NCBI GenBank assembly: GCA_049840835.1
Contig: JASGJG010000003.1
Location: 1,054,001 to 1,118,000, forward strand
Origin: JANLTX01 sp049840835
Lineage (GTDB): Bacteria > Armatimonadota > Armatimonadia > Armatimonadales > Armatimonadaceae
Length of the DNA: 64,000 nucleotides
Reading direction: 5' to 3'
Shown in pieces: positions 41,315 through 48,588 of the stretch. Both the position numbers and the translations under genes were made by a program. The notes under the pieces were generated by a model, which saw nothing but the letters and a program-made list of their open reading frames with translations, was not told the origin of the DNA and did not search any database. Within the stretch, counting starts at the first letter, position 1. Each line of letters starts with the position of its first letter.

Positions 41315-41800
41315 ATGGCAAACACTCGTTCTATTCTTCTGAAGGCAAGGCTGGGTCTGGTGCGCAGAGACTTAGAGGATATCCTGGGCAAACTTACGCC
41401 TGAGCTTCTACCCTGGGCGCCTGCAGAGGGAATGCGCACTATCTCCGGGCAGCTTGTGGAGATTGTGGCCACGGAGCTACAGCTCATAGCGCTTCTGAAA
41501 AGGGGAGAGCATATTTCCGATGAGGCTGCCGCAGAGATAATCGGGGACTGCGGCAACCTGGAGAACCTGCGCCGCGCCGTAAGCGACTTCCGTCAGCAGA
41601 CGCTTGACTATCTGGACTCGCTCTCTGAAGCTGAGCTCGCTGAAGAAGTCCCCTTCGATGGTGGCTGGCTCGCCTCACTGACCCTGCCGACGATTCCCCG
41701 CGCGGAAGTCTTCTTGAACATCGCCGACCACGAGTGGTATCACGTCGGGCAGCTAACGTCCTATCTCTGGGCACGCGGCGAGGACCCCTATAGCTGGTAA
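41315..41800 (+). CDS. DinB-family (DUF664-like) four-helix metal-binding protein
   Basis: The 161-residue protein is a DinB-type helical bundle: an N-terminal helix starts SILLKARLGLVRRDLEDIL, a middle segment has SGQLVEIVATELQLIALLKRG, and the last part reads VFLNIADHEWYHVGQLTSYL with the His ligands of the family (HExxYH-like). Many members bind zinc or nickel and use thiol cofactors; the substrate is unknown. The ATG lies 6 bases after TATAAT (41303-41308), a strong leaderless signal, with no Shine-Dalgarno. It is not part of an operon. Confidence 0.85.
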   Translation: MANTRSILLKARLGLVRRDLEDILGKLTPELLPWAPAEGMRTISGQLVEIVATELQLIALLKRGEHISDEAAAEIIGDCGNLENLRRAVSDFRQQTLDYLDSLSEAELAEEVPFDGGWLASLTLPTIPRAEVFLNIADHEWYHVGQLTSYLWARGEDPYSW

Positions 41801-41809
41801 GGGAGCAGG

Positions 41810-42343
41810 TTAGCCTGGTAGCGATTTCTGCAGAATCAAATCGGTCTGGATATCGCTGCCGAGTGGAAAGGGATGCGTGCCGACTTCCTCATAGCCCCAC
41901 TTCTGGTAGAAGCGAATCGCTCTGGGATTGTGCTCCCAGACTCCCAGCCAGAGTGTTTCGAAGCCCTCGCTAATGGCTGTATCTATACATGCCTGCATCA
42001 ACTGCGCACCTACGCCATGCCCGATACTTTCTGGAAGGACATACAACCGCACCAACTCCATCGGTTTCGTACCTGTGATACAGGCATCCGGAGCGCCCCG
42101 ATAGAGCTTCGCATACCCAAGTGGCTTACCGGATAACTCGGCGATAAGGAACGTGGCGAGTGGGTCGGAGATCTCTAACTCCAGCTTGTTCTCAGTGAAG
42201 TTTTCCGCCAGATACGCCGCCATATCTTCGGGTGTATTGTCCTTGGCAAAAGTAGAGGAGAAAGTCGTCGCGCTCAGCTCTGTTAAGAGGGAAATATCTT
42301 CGTGCGAAGCGATACGCACGGTCACAATATTCTGATTTTCCAC
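41810..42343 (-). CDS. GNAT-family N-acetyltransferase
   Basis: The 177-residue protein is a complete GNAT acetyltransferase: VRIASHEDISLLTELSATTF at the start, the acetyl-CoA motif A LVRLYVLPESIGHGVGAQLM and motif B LWLGVWEHNPRAIRFYQKWGYEEVG. It would acetylate a small amine or protein; the acceptor is unknown. The start is a GTG at 42341-42343 with a TAGCAT box on the minus strand 6 bases upstream, so it is probably leaderless. Its stop is 10 bases from the stop of the convergent DinB-like gene, with no obvious terminator between. Confidence 0.88.
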   Translation of the reverse strand: MENQNIVTVRIASHEDISLLTELSATTFSSTFAKDNTPEDMAAYLAENFTENKLELEISDPLATFLIAELSGKPLGYAKLYRGAPDACITGTKPMELVRLYVLPESIGHGVGAQLMQACIDTAISEGFETLWLGVWEHNPRAIRFYQKWGYEEVGTHPFPLGSDIQTDLILQKSLPG

Positions 42344-42453
42344 CCGGCTATGCTATCATTTGAGCCTTCTGCTCTTTCCTCTATTTTCCCGGTTGCTGGA
42401 GTATCTATTCAAGAAATCTCCTCTAGATTTCCACCAAAATACGGAGAGTTATT

Positions 42454-42666
42454 ATGTCTCAACTGGATCAATCTATCGAGCGGGTTCTGGCTGCCAGAAC
42501 CAACGCCTACCTCATGGCTATAGCGGCTTTGCTTATTCTGAGCGCCCCGATTTTTATGCCTCACAAAACCTCAGCCGTATCGAAACGTCACCGGGCTACC
42601 CATGTGGCATTGAATCAAGGTAGCCAGGTTTATTGGGAACAGGCCTCCTTGACCCTCAATCCCTAG
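42454..42666 (+). CDS. Small single-helix membrane protein, paralogue 2
   Basis: The 70-residue protein has the pattern SQLDQSIERVLAARTNAYL, then one helix (MAIAALLILSAPIFM) and a short polar tail. Its first ~40 residues match the protein at 40943 closely, whereas the tails are unrelated. GGAG lies 7 bases before the ATG. The conserved ~60-base leader (42371-42433) suggests that the gene and its upstream region were duplicated together. The function is unknown. It ends 54 bases before the HNH cassette's first start codon and could be cotranscribed with it, although that cassette has its own -10 box. Confidence 0.6.
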   Translation: MSQLDQSIERVLAARTNAYLMAIAALLILSAPIFMPHKTSAVSKRHRATHVALNQGSQVYWEQASLTLNP

Positions 42667-42701
42667 CGTTTACGGTCTGTCTTCATCTTTTCCGTCAGCG
42701 G

Positions 42702-42707
42702 TACAAT
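42702..42707 (+). promoter_or_regulatory. -10 box deciding the start of the cassette 2 small gene
   Basis: TACAAT overlaps the in-frame ATG at 42706, so that ATG cannot begin the mRNA's coding part. The next ATG, at 42721, lies 13 bases downstream, giving a ~7-base 5' UTR. Confidence 0.5.
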
Positions 42708-42720
42708 GGAGCAAGAAATT

Positions 42721-43020
42721 ATGGCCGAGCTAACAGACGGAGCACAGCTGCATGACCGTGCAACGCGCGGAGAGAGTCTGACCGAAGCAGAACAGGCTCG
42801 TTTGAAGCAATGGTATGAGGAGCAAGATGCGGCTGAGGCAGCAATGCTTGCTGCCCATCGGCCTATCATTGCTTCGGATAACATTGCAGCAGACCTTCCG
42901 GCTGTGTTAGCGAAGATCCGTGAGACAGCGGCGAATATAGAAACTTTGCATCAGCAGAATGCTGTACTACGCGCTGAAATTGCTGCTGTTCAGAAGCGGC
43001 TTACTGCAAAAGCCGCGTGA
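42721..43020 (+). CDS. Small coiled-coil protein paired with HNH nuclease, cassette 2
   Basis: The 99-residue protein is highly charged and helical. A short N-terminal helix (TEAEQARLKQWYEEQDAAEAA) is followed by a coiled coil ending VLRAEIAAVQKRLTAKAA. It has no signal or membrane segment and no family I recognise. It overlaps the HNH start by 4 bases (GTGA), so the two are translationally coupled. The ATG at 42721 is used because the ATG at 42706 lies within the TACAAT -10. A pair of the same order is at 14614-13628 on the other strand, whose small partner is instead RHH-like. Confidence 0.65.
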   Translation: MAELTDGAQLHDRATRGESLTEAEQARLKQWYEEQDAAEAAMLAAHRPIIASDNIAADLPAVLAKIRETAANIETLHQQNAVLRAEIAAVQKRLTAKAA

Positions 43021-43547
43021 GTATTTCGGCTACGGATCGTACCTTTGTTCGGCAGAGGGCCAGATATGCCTGCGAGTATTGTGGTGTAACCGAAGTAGAA
43101 ACTGGTGCCGAACTGACTATAGATCATTATCACCCTACCGATGAAGGTGGCAGTGATGTACTAGATAATCTGGTCTATGCGTGTCATCGTCGTAACGAAC
43201 ATAAAGCGGCATACTGGCCGAAAAGTCCAAATGATTTGCCTTTATGGAATCCGCGTCAGGATATCCGTGAAGAACATTTCATCCCTCTGATGGATGGAAC
43301 TCTGGCTGCTCTAACTCCTGTTGGTATATGGACAATTCAGCGCCTTCGCTTGAATCGATTGCCTCTGGTTCAGAATCGGCTTCTTCGGCAAACTCGTGTG
43401 GATAGAGACCGACTGCTTCGGCAATACCAGGATACGGTTCGGCTTCTCGCAGAGCTTATGGCACAGCAAGAATCATTGCTGCAAGAGCAACTGGAACTTT
43501 TAGAAGAGTATCGCCGAATACTGAATGTGCTGGATAGACAGGACTAA
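43017..43547 (+). CDS. HNH endonuclease, cassette 2
   Basis: The 176-residue protein contains an HNH core with Cys19-x-x-Cys22, ELTIDHYHPTDEGG (Asp36-His37), Asn51 in LDNLVYAC and a C56HRRN60 segment in place of a full second Cys pair. The downstream part is a helical tail (LNRLPLVQNRLLRQTRVDRDRLL...LLQEQLELLEEYRRIL). Conserved features shared with cassette 1 include the TIDH core, a GTL/GTI-x-A-x-TP box and a following TI-x-x-L helix. It starts with GTG overlapping the upstream stop (GTGA). A DNA nuclease fold is clear; the target and partner function are not. Confidence 0.85.
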   Translation: MSISATDRTFVRQRARYACEYCGVTEVETGAELTIDHYHPTDEGGSDVLDNLVYACHRRNEHKAAYWPKSPNDLPLWNPRQDIREEHFIPLMDGTLAALTPVGIWTIQRLRLNRLPLVQNRLLRQTRVDRDRLLRQYQDTVRLLAELMAQQESLLQEQLELLEEYRRILNVLDRQD

Positions 43548-43604
43548 TCCTATCTCTGGCGCGGTAGAATAAACCCGAATTCACTTTTTAACGGAGCTTC
43601 TCTT

Positions 43605-45008
43605 TTGAGCCAGAAACCGCACTTTGGTCTGACCGGCCTCGCCGTCATGGGCCAGAACCTCGCCCGCAACGTCGCCCGCAACGGCTTCCCAATCGCTGTG
43701 CACAACCGCACCGCTTCCAAGGTCGATGAGTTCCTTGCTGAGCATGGACACGAAGGCGACTTTACCGGGGCACACTCGCTGGCAGAGCTAGTCGAGAAGC
43801 TGGAAGCGCCTCGCACCATTCTGATCATGGTCAAGGCAGGTGGCCCTGTCGATTCCGTAATCGACGAGCTGGTGCCGCTGCTCTCGCCCGGTGACACGAT
43901 TATCGATGGTGGCAACTCGCTTTTCACCGATACCCAGCGCCGCAACAAGTATCTGACCGAGAAGGGCCTGAACTTCCTGGGCGTGGGCGTCTCCGGTGGG
44001 GAAGAAGGCGCGCTGAACGGTCCCAGTATCATGCCCGGCGGCCAGCGCGATGCCTACGACCGTGTGGCACCTATCTTCGAGGCGATCTCGGCCAAGGTAG
44101 ACGGTACACCCTGCGTGGCCTATATCGGTGCAGACGGTGCGGGCCACTACGTGAAGATGGTCCACAACGGTATCGAGTACGCCGATATGCAGCTTATTGC
44201 CGAGGCGTACGACCTGCTGAAGAACGTGGTGGGCCTGACCAACGAGCAGCTGGCCGATACCTTCACCGCCTGGAACGAGGGCGACCTGGACAGCTTCTTG
44301 ATTGAAATCACCCGCGATATCTTCAAGAAAAAGGACCCGGATGGCGACGGCTACCTGGTAGACAAGGTCTTAGACAAGGCCGCACAGAAGGGTACCGGTA
44401 AGTGGACCAGCCAGCTTGCGCTGGATCTGGGTATTCCTGCTACAGCTATCACCGAAGCTGTGTTCGCACGCTGCCTCTCCGCGCTGAAAGACGAGCGTGT
44501 GGCCGCCAGCAAAGTGCTGCACGGTCCCACAGAGGCTGCACCGTCTATCTCCGTAGACGCGATTCGCGACGCCCTCTACTGCTCGAAGCTGGTGGCCTAC
44601 GCCCAGGGCTTCCAGCAGCTAGATGCCGCCGCGGTGGAGAACAACTGGACCCTAAACCGCGGCGAGATCGCCACTATCTGGCGCGGTGGCTGTATCATTC
44701 GCGCCCGGTTCCTGAACCGCATCAAGGATGCTTACGATAAGAGCTCGACTCTGGCGAACCTGATGCTGGATCCGTACTTCCAGGGCGAGATTGAGAGCCG
44801 CCAGGCCAACTGGCGCAAGGTGGTTGCCGCTGCCGTGGAAGCAGGCGTTCCTGTGCCCGCCTTCGGTAGCTCCCTGAGCTACTTCGACGGCTACCGCCGC
44901 GCGAACCTGCCCGCCAATCTCATTCAGGCCCAGCGCGACTACTTCGGAGCGCACACCTACGAGCGCAACGATAAAGAAGGCACCTTCCACACCGAATGGG
45001 GTTCGTAA
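43605..45008 (+). CDS. gnd: 6-phosphogluconate dehydrogenase, decarboxylating
   Basis: The 467-residue enzyme converts 6-phosphogluconate to ribulose 5-phosphate with NADP in the oxidative pentose phosphate pathway. It has the Rossmann motif GLAVMGQNLARN, the substrate loop VGVSGGEEGALNGPSIMPGG, the catalytic GHYVKMVHNGIEYADMQ and the C-terminal YFGAHTYERND...GTFHTEW signature of the long (type 1) form. The start is a TTG at 43605 with GGAG 8 bases upstream, and a TAGAAT box lies near 43567. The gene stands alone: no zwf or pgl neighbour is in the window. A 107-residue membrane protein follows. Confidence 0.96.
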   Translation: MSQKPHFGLTGLAVMGQNLARNVARNGFPIAVHNRTASKVDEFLAEHGHEGDFTGAHSLAELVEKLEAPRTILIMVKAGGPVDSVIDELVPLLSPGDTIIDGGNSLFTDTQRRNKYLTEKGLNFLGVGVSGGEEGALNGPSIMPGGQRDAYDRVAPIFEAISAKVDGTPCVAYIGADGAGHYVKMVHNGIEYADMQLIAEAYDLLKNVVGLTNEQLADTFTAWNEGDLDSFLIEITRDIFKKKDPDGDGYLVDKVLDKAAQKGTGKWTSQLALDLGIPATAITEAVFARCLSALKDERVAASKVLHGPTEAAPSISVDAIRDALYCSKLVAYAQGFQQLDAAAVENNWTLNRGEIATIWRGGCIIRARFLNRIKDAYDKSSTLANLMLDPYFQGEIESRQANWRKVVAAAVEAGVPVPAFGSSLSYFDGYRRANLPANLIQAQRDYFGAHTYERNDKEGTFHTEWGS

Positions 45009-45034
45009 ACCGCCGTATCTTTTAGCGAATAGCC

Positions 45035-45358
45035 ATGAGCCAGCCAGAGAATACGCCTTTCTTAAAGCGGACCCGCCTCTGGGCTCCCTGGTTCATGGCT
45101 ATAGCCTTATCGGTATACGCCTATCTCCGCGGGCCTGCCGGATTGTTTCTGGCAGGTCTGCTGTTTATCTGGCCCGGCTGGCGCGGAGCCGCCTTAAATA
45201 TAAATCTCATAGACGGCCTGCTTCCCATCACTGCAGCGGTTATCGGTTTCACCCTCTCTCATTTCCTGCAAATTCCCTGGCTTACTACAGGTGCTATTGT
45301 CTGCCTGCTAACCTGGCTCTTCTGTTCCTGGGAAGCCCATATTCGGACAGGCGTTTAG
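45035..45358 (+). CDS. Hypothetical small membrane protein
   Basis: The 107-residue protein has three hydrophobic helices (LWAPWFMAIALSVYAYL; GLFLAGLLFIWPGW; LLPITAAVIGFTLSHFL) plus a fourth at the end. It has no signal, Cys cluster or family I recognise. It starts 27 bases after the gnd stop and may be cotranscribed with it. No strong Shine-Dalgarno or -10 box is visible. Confidence 0.6.
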   Translation: MSQPENTPFLKRTRLWAPWFMAIALSVYAYLRGPAGLFLAGLLFIWPGWRGAALNINLIDGLLPITAAVIGFTLSHFLQIPWLTTGAIVCLLTWLFCSWEAHIRTGV

Positions 45359-45510
45359 CTATTTGCAAGGTTCCCCAGACGTATTGCCAAAGACCGGCAC
45401 TAAGTTTTGCACCTGAGGTGGTTTTTCCCCTTCGCGCAGCCGGAGGGGGACGAAAGCCCGAAGGCCGCTTCAAGGGGGAGGTCAATCAGGAGGTTAATAA
45501 AGGCCGGATG
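45359..45510. other. Intergenic region with CCCC/GGGG palindromic segments and a weak terminator
   Basis: The 152 bases between convergent genes hold CCCCTTCGCGCAGCCGGAGGGG-like and AAGCCCGAAGGCCGCTT-like palindromic segments (about 45425-45480) that look like another repeat family. A short hairpin at 45503-45520 (GCCGGA/TCCGGC) overlaps the stop of the RbsD-like gene and may end its transcript. No ORF is convincing. Confidence 0.45.
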
Positions 45511-45933
45511 TCAGTCCGGCTGCGGCACCACCCCGATGGTCAACAATAGGTTTGCGTACTGACGCTGCTCGCCCGTAGCAATAACCAGGCAGACATCTGG
45601 ACCCTGGGCGGCGGTGTAGAAATCGAATAGTTCCAGTGGCTCAATCTTCAGGTCAGGCAGAATCTGCTCGAACTCAGCCCAGATCGGCACTGAGCTACCA
45701 TCTTCACGGCGCATCACATAGGCGGCTTCTATGGGCAATACTGTTGTCAGAGCCTCCAGTACTTGAGTGACTGAGACCAGGCCAGGAGAGAGGTTCAGAT
45801 AGACCAGCTCGGCGGCGGGGTTGGACTTGGTGGAGTGGGGGTAGTTCCCATCGGAGAGTAGCACCTGGGAGCGGTGACCGGCTCCGGCCAGCGCGGAGAG
45901 AATCTGTGGGTGAATCAGGTTGCCTTTGAGCAT
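45511..45933 (-). CDS. RbsD/FucU-family sugar mutarotase-like protein
   Basis: The 140-residue protein matches the RbsD/FucU family, which interconverts anomers of ribose or fucose: LKGNLIHPQILSALAGAGHRSQVLLSDGNYP with the catalytic His, VLPIEAAYVMRRED, and a C-terminal YTAAQGPDVCLVIATGEQRQYANLLLTIG. It has no ABC transporter or kinase neighbour, so the sugar is unknown. Its start lies one base after the stop of the PAP2 gene (45935), implying one transcript and possible coupling. The short final hairpin overlaps the stop codon. Confidence 0.85.
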   Translation of the reverse strand: MLKGNLIHPQILSALAGAGHRSQVLLSDGNYPHSTKSNPAAELVYLNLSPGLVSVTQVLEALTTVLPIEAAYVMRREDGSSVPIWAEFEQILPDLKIEPLELFDFYTAAQGPDVCLVIATGEQRQYANLLLTIGVVPQPD

Positions 45934-45934
45934 T

Positions 45935-46657
45935 CTAGTGTTGCAGTCTTTCGTCTCGTTCGTATTTTTCGTAGGCGATCAGGCACGCGGTGAGCCAGGG
46001 TGTGGCGGCGGCGTAGCCTGCCAGTACGTCGGAAGGGTAGTGGACCCCTAAATAAACCCGGCTGGCGCCAATCGCGGCAATGAACTGAAGCGCACCCAGT
46101 GCGATAATGATTCGCTCGGTAATCGACGAGCGCGACTTCATCCACCAGTAGGCCAGTGTGCCATAGAAGCAGACCGCCCCAAAACTGTGTCCGCTGGGAA
46201 AGCTGAACGTTTCTTCTGTGGCCAGGGCTTCTATGAGGTTTGGGCGCTGGCGGGCGTAGCGGTACTTGGTAAACCCGATCATGGCGCCACCGCCGCCCAG
46301 GGTCACAGCCATAAGAATCGCTTCATTGCGCCAGCGGGTGGAGCGCCAGGCTACTAAGATAGAGATCAGGCCCAGGGCGCTCATAATATCCGGGCGGGCC
46401 AGATCGGAGAGAGTGCGGGCCAGCGCGGTCCGGTTCGGGGTGCGAAGCGAGCGAGCGAGGTTCAGTCCATCGTGGTCGAAGCGCCAGACACCGTCCTGCC
46501 CACGAATGTCATCGGCCACATTGAAGAAGAACACGACCGCGCCGGTAGAGAGCGCCGCTCCCAGCGCCACCGGAGTGACCACGACTTCAAGGAGTGCCTG
46601 CGCCCGCCGCCCTACCGAGCGAACGACCGCCTTTGCTACCAGACGCCCAAGACCCAT
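45935..46657 (-). CDS. PAP2-family membrane phosphatase
   Basis: The 240-residue membrane protein has the three lipid-phosphatase motifs: KYRYARQRPN (KxxxxxxRP), FPSGHSFGAV (PSGH) and SRVYLGVHYPSDV (SRxxxxxHxxxD). Several hydrophobic helices surround them, as in type 2 phosphatidic acid phosphatases acting on lipid or undecaprenyl pyrophosphates. The ATG is 9 bases after a TAAAGT-like box on the minus strand, suggesting a leaderless start. It ends one base before the RbsD-like start. The upstream flank is a family A repeat element at 46712. Confidence 0.9.
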   Translation of the reverse strand: MGLGRLVAKAVVRSVGRRAQALLEVVVTPVALGAALSTGAVVFFFNVADDIRGQDGVWRFDHDGLNLARSLRTPNRTALARTLSDLARPDIMSALGLISILVAWRSTRWRNEAILMAVTLGGGGAMIGFTKYRYARQRPNLIEALATEETFSFPSGHSFGAVCFYGTLAYWWMKSRSSITERIIIALGALQFIAAIGASRVYLGVHYPSDVLAGYAAATPWLTACLIAYEKYERDERLQH

Positions 46658-46711
46658 ATAGCGTCCACTTTAGCAGCAAGGGCAGGAATTCCTTCCCTTA
46701 GAAACCTCCAA

Positions 46712-46891
46712 TGCCCCCTATCCCCCAATAATGGGGGCACCAAATACAGTTATGCCCTGCGAGCTACTTTAGCTGCTCCGCAGCAATGGTGCCGGTGAAG
46801 CAAAGCCTATCGGTAGAGGCAGCCAGTGCCGCGAAGCGGCTTAAAGAGACTTCCTAATCTGGGTGCCCCCATTATTGGGGGATAGGGGGCA
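46712..46891. mobile_element. Family A non-autonomous copy, 180 bp
   Basis: The ends are perfect 28-bp inverted repeats (46712-46739 and 46864-46891), identical to those of the DUF559 element. Next to the left end is AATACAGTTATGCCCTGCG and near the right end is GCCGCGAAGCGGC, as in the 638-bp copy, but the nuclease gene is absent. It looks like a MITE-type deletion derivative. No target-site duplication is visible. Confidence 0.75.
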
Positions 46892-46943
46892 GGACGCCTA
46901 GAGCATAACGCAACGTCGAGCACAATAGGTTTTGGAGGCTGGC

Positions 46944-46983
46944 AAAATAAAAACCAGGCCGCGCGGCGTCTGCGCGGCCTGGT
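46944..46983 (-). terminator. Intrinsic terminator reading on the minus strand
   Basis: ACCAGGCCGCGC (46953-46964) pairs perfectly with GCGCGGCCTGGT (46972-46983) around a 7-base loop. On the minus strand it is followed by TTTTTATTTTG. It would end transcripts entering from the Spy-like gene about 310 bases upstream, or from a small RNA in between. Confidence 0.75.
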
Positions 46984-47296
46984 GGAAATCGTCTGGTCTC
47001 CTTTTACCGTCTCTTGTATGCGATCTCCTGGTGGTATGTGTGTCTCCGATTGGGACTTTATAGTCCTCTATTTTTGTGTGTGATCGTGTTAATCTCCGAA
47101 TTCTCCACCATTATTTCGTTATTCAGTTTTCTATTTGCTTTTTCTGAACTCTCTGACACTGTCCTTTAGACTTAGTTTCAGTTTTTTCAGAAATTTTTTC
47201 TCTTTTTTTAAGCACATCGCCCGGCGCTGTGGTTGCCGTTTCCGACAGCACAACACCGGGCGAGTTTCGTGGAAAATTCCACACAAGGCTAAAAGG

Positions 47297-47722
47297 TTAG
47301 CGGCCTCCACCACCGCCCGGGCGACCACCGCCAGGACCACCGGGGCCACCGCCACCAGGTCCGCCGCCGAAGCGCTGGCGCATCTGCTCCATCTGCTGAT
47401 CGAGCTTCTTGCGCTGCTCGGGGGTCAGGATAGCCTTGATTTCATCGGTCTGCTTCTTGCGGAGCGCCATGCTCTGCTCGCGATGCTTCTTGACCAGGGC
47501 TTCGATCTTGGTCTTCTGCTCCGGCTTCAGGCCGAGCTGCTCATACATTCGCATGCCGCCGCCACGACCGCCACCGCCGCCCATGCGGCCACCGCCACCA
47601 CCACCGCCCGGACGACCACCGCCGGGACCACCAGGACCCTGGGCTACGGCGACCAGGGCAGTTGCTGTCAAAGTGAAAGCCGCCGCGAGAGCGACGACTA
47701 TGGGGGTACGATTTATCTTCAT
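47297..47722 (-). CDS. Spy/CpxP-like secreted protein with Gly-rich flanks
   Basis: The 141-residue product has a signal peptide (IVVALAAAFTLTATALVAVAQ), Gly-rich blocks at both ends of the mature protein (GGGRPGGGGGGG, GGGPGGGGPGGPGGG) and a helical core with the LTxxQ pattern (LGLKPEQKTKIEALVKKH...AILTPEQRKKLDQQMEQM). This resembles Spy/CpxP periplasmic chaperone-like proteins. AGGAGAAGAG lies ~8 bases before the ATG. The purine-rich 3' region reads into a terminator ~310 bases away. The Gly-rich parts are probably flexible and could bind envelope material. Confidence 0.8.
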   Translation of the reverse strand: MKINRTPIVVALAAAFTLTATALVAVAQGPGGPGGGRPGGGGGGGRMGGGGGRGGGMRMYEQLGLKPEQKTKIEALVKKHREQSMALRKKQTDEIKAILTPEQRKKLDQQMEQMRQRFGGGPGGGGPGGPGGGRPGGGGGR

Positions 47723-47805
47723 GGATTTCTCTTCTCCTACCCGTCACTATACGGAAGAATCCTGAAGATGTTCTTAAAAGTGAAAGATTGCAATAAGCCG
47801 GAAAT

Positions 47806-48471
47806 TCAGGTGGTTTTAACGCGCCGACGGCTTATACCAAACCCAACAGCGCCCAGACCCAGTAGCGCCAGCGTACCCGGCTCGGGCATAGCAACCGGCG
47901 CACCGGTGAATAGCTGAACATGGATATCGGTCTGCGCCGTAGGACTGCCCGGACCATTAGCTACGCGGGCTGGTGTGGCGAAGTTCGAGACATTGCCGTT
48001 CGGCTTCACCGATGTGATGCCGCTCTGGGTAACAACTGTGTCGTCCAGGTACCAGAACCCACTGATATCGGCAATACCGCCAACGTAATAAGTCGTATTC
48101 GCCTGAAGGGTAAACGAAAACGCATCCGACATAGCCCATTGCTGTCCGGCGCCAAAAGACTTCGCAGCGCTGGAATACAGCAGGGTGCTGCTGGGACCCG
48201 AAGCGTTTCCGTCGAAGATCAGGAACTTGATATTGCCTGTGCCGGAGAGATTGACATCTACCGCGATATTACTGATGGTCTTCGGTGTAGCGCCGATAGT
48301 GATCTGGGCCAGAGGTGCACTGAGAAGCCCCTGACCATTGGGAACGCGCTGGCTATTTCCCTGATTGGTACCCGCCGAGTTATCGAAGATCAGAGTTTGC
48401 GCTGAGGCAAAACCAGGGGCGAGCAGCACAACTGCCAGGCCACTAAGGGCCAGGAATCCAACGTTTTTCAT
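47806..48471 (-). CDS. Secreted protein with C-terminal PEP-CTERM sorting signal
   Basis: The 221-residue product has a signal peptide (VGFLALSGLAVVLLAPGFASA) and a beta-sandwich-like middle with TLIFDNSAGTNQGN, LSGTGNIKFLIFDGNASG and NTTYYVGGIADISGFWYLDD. The C-terminus is a complete PEP-CTERM tail: PEPGTLALLGLGAVGFGI followed by SRRR. Such tails are processed by an exosortase, which is not encoded in the window. It is probably an exopolysaccharide- or surface-associated protein. The ATG at 48469-48471 is supported by the signal peptide. Confidence 0.85.
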   Translation of the reverse strand: MKNVGFLALSGLAVVLLAPGFASAQTLIFDNSAGTNQGNSQRVPNGQGLLSAPLAQITIGATPKTISNIAVDVNLSGTGNIKFLIFDGNASGPSSTLLYSSAAKSFGAGQQWAMSDAFSFTLQANTTYYVGGIADISGFWYLDDTVVTQSGITSVKPNGNVSNFATPARVANGPGSPTAQTDIHVQLFTGAPVAMPEPGTLALLGLGAVGFGISRRRVKTT

Positions 48472-48573
48472 TCTTTAATCTCCTCTACCCCTGCCTGGTA
48501 GTTCCACTAGCTAGAAACTGTGCCAGCATGCTATCACGGTTTCTAAAAGAAAAGTAAGTAATAAATGTCACGG

Positions 48574-48579
48574 TACACT
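48574..48579 (+). promoter_or_regulatory. -10 box deciding the selB start
   Basis: TACACT lies 9 bases before the ATG at 48589 and within the extended frame from 48565, so the shorter start is preferred and the mRNA is probably leaderless. Confidence 0.5.
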
Positions 48580-48588
48580 GAAGCGTTT

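Larger units (their letters stand above)
46658..47296. other. Gene-poor region: family A repeat, terminator and purine-rich leader-like stretch
   Basis: Between the PAP2 and Spy-like genes (639 bases) lie the 180-bp family A element (46712-46891), a hairpin terminator reading on the minus strand (46944-46983), and about 310 bases that are A/G-rich on the minus strand. These hold many GGAGA motifs and a 28-codon ORF (47131-47217, minus) encoding a Lys-rich peptide with no Shine-Dalgarno. A hairpin with internal loop (47218-47262) sits beside it. No supported gene is present. Confidence 0.5.

Noticed and set aside
47135..47917. 260-residue Thr/Ala-rich ORF opposite the Gly-rich Spy-like gene
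   Set aside because: Its composition is the antisense image of Gly codons; no start signals or domain are present.
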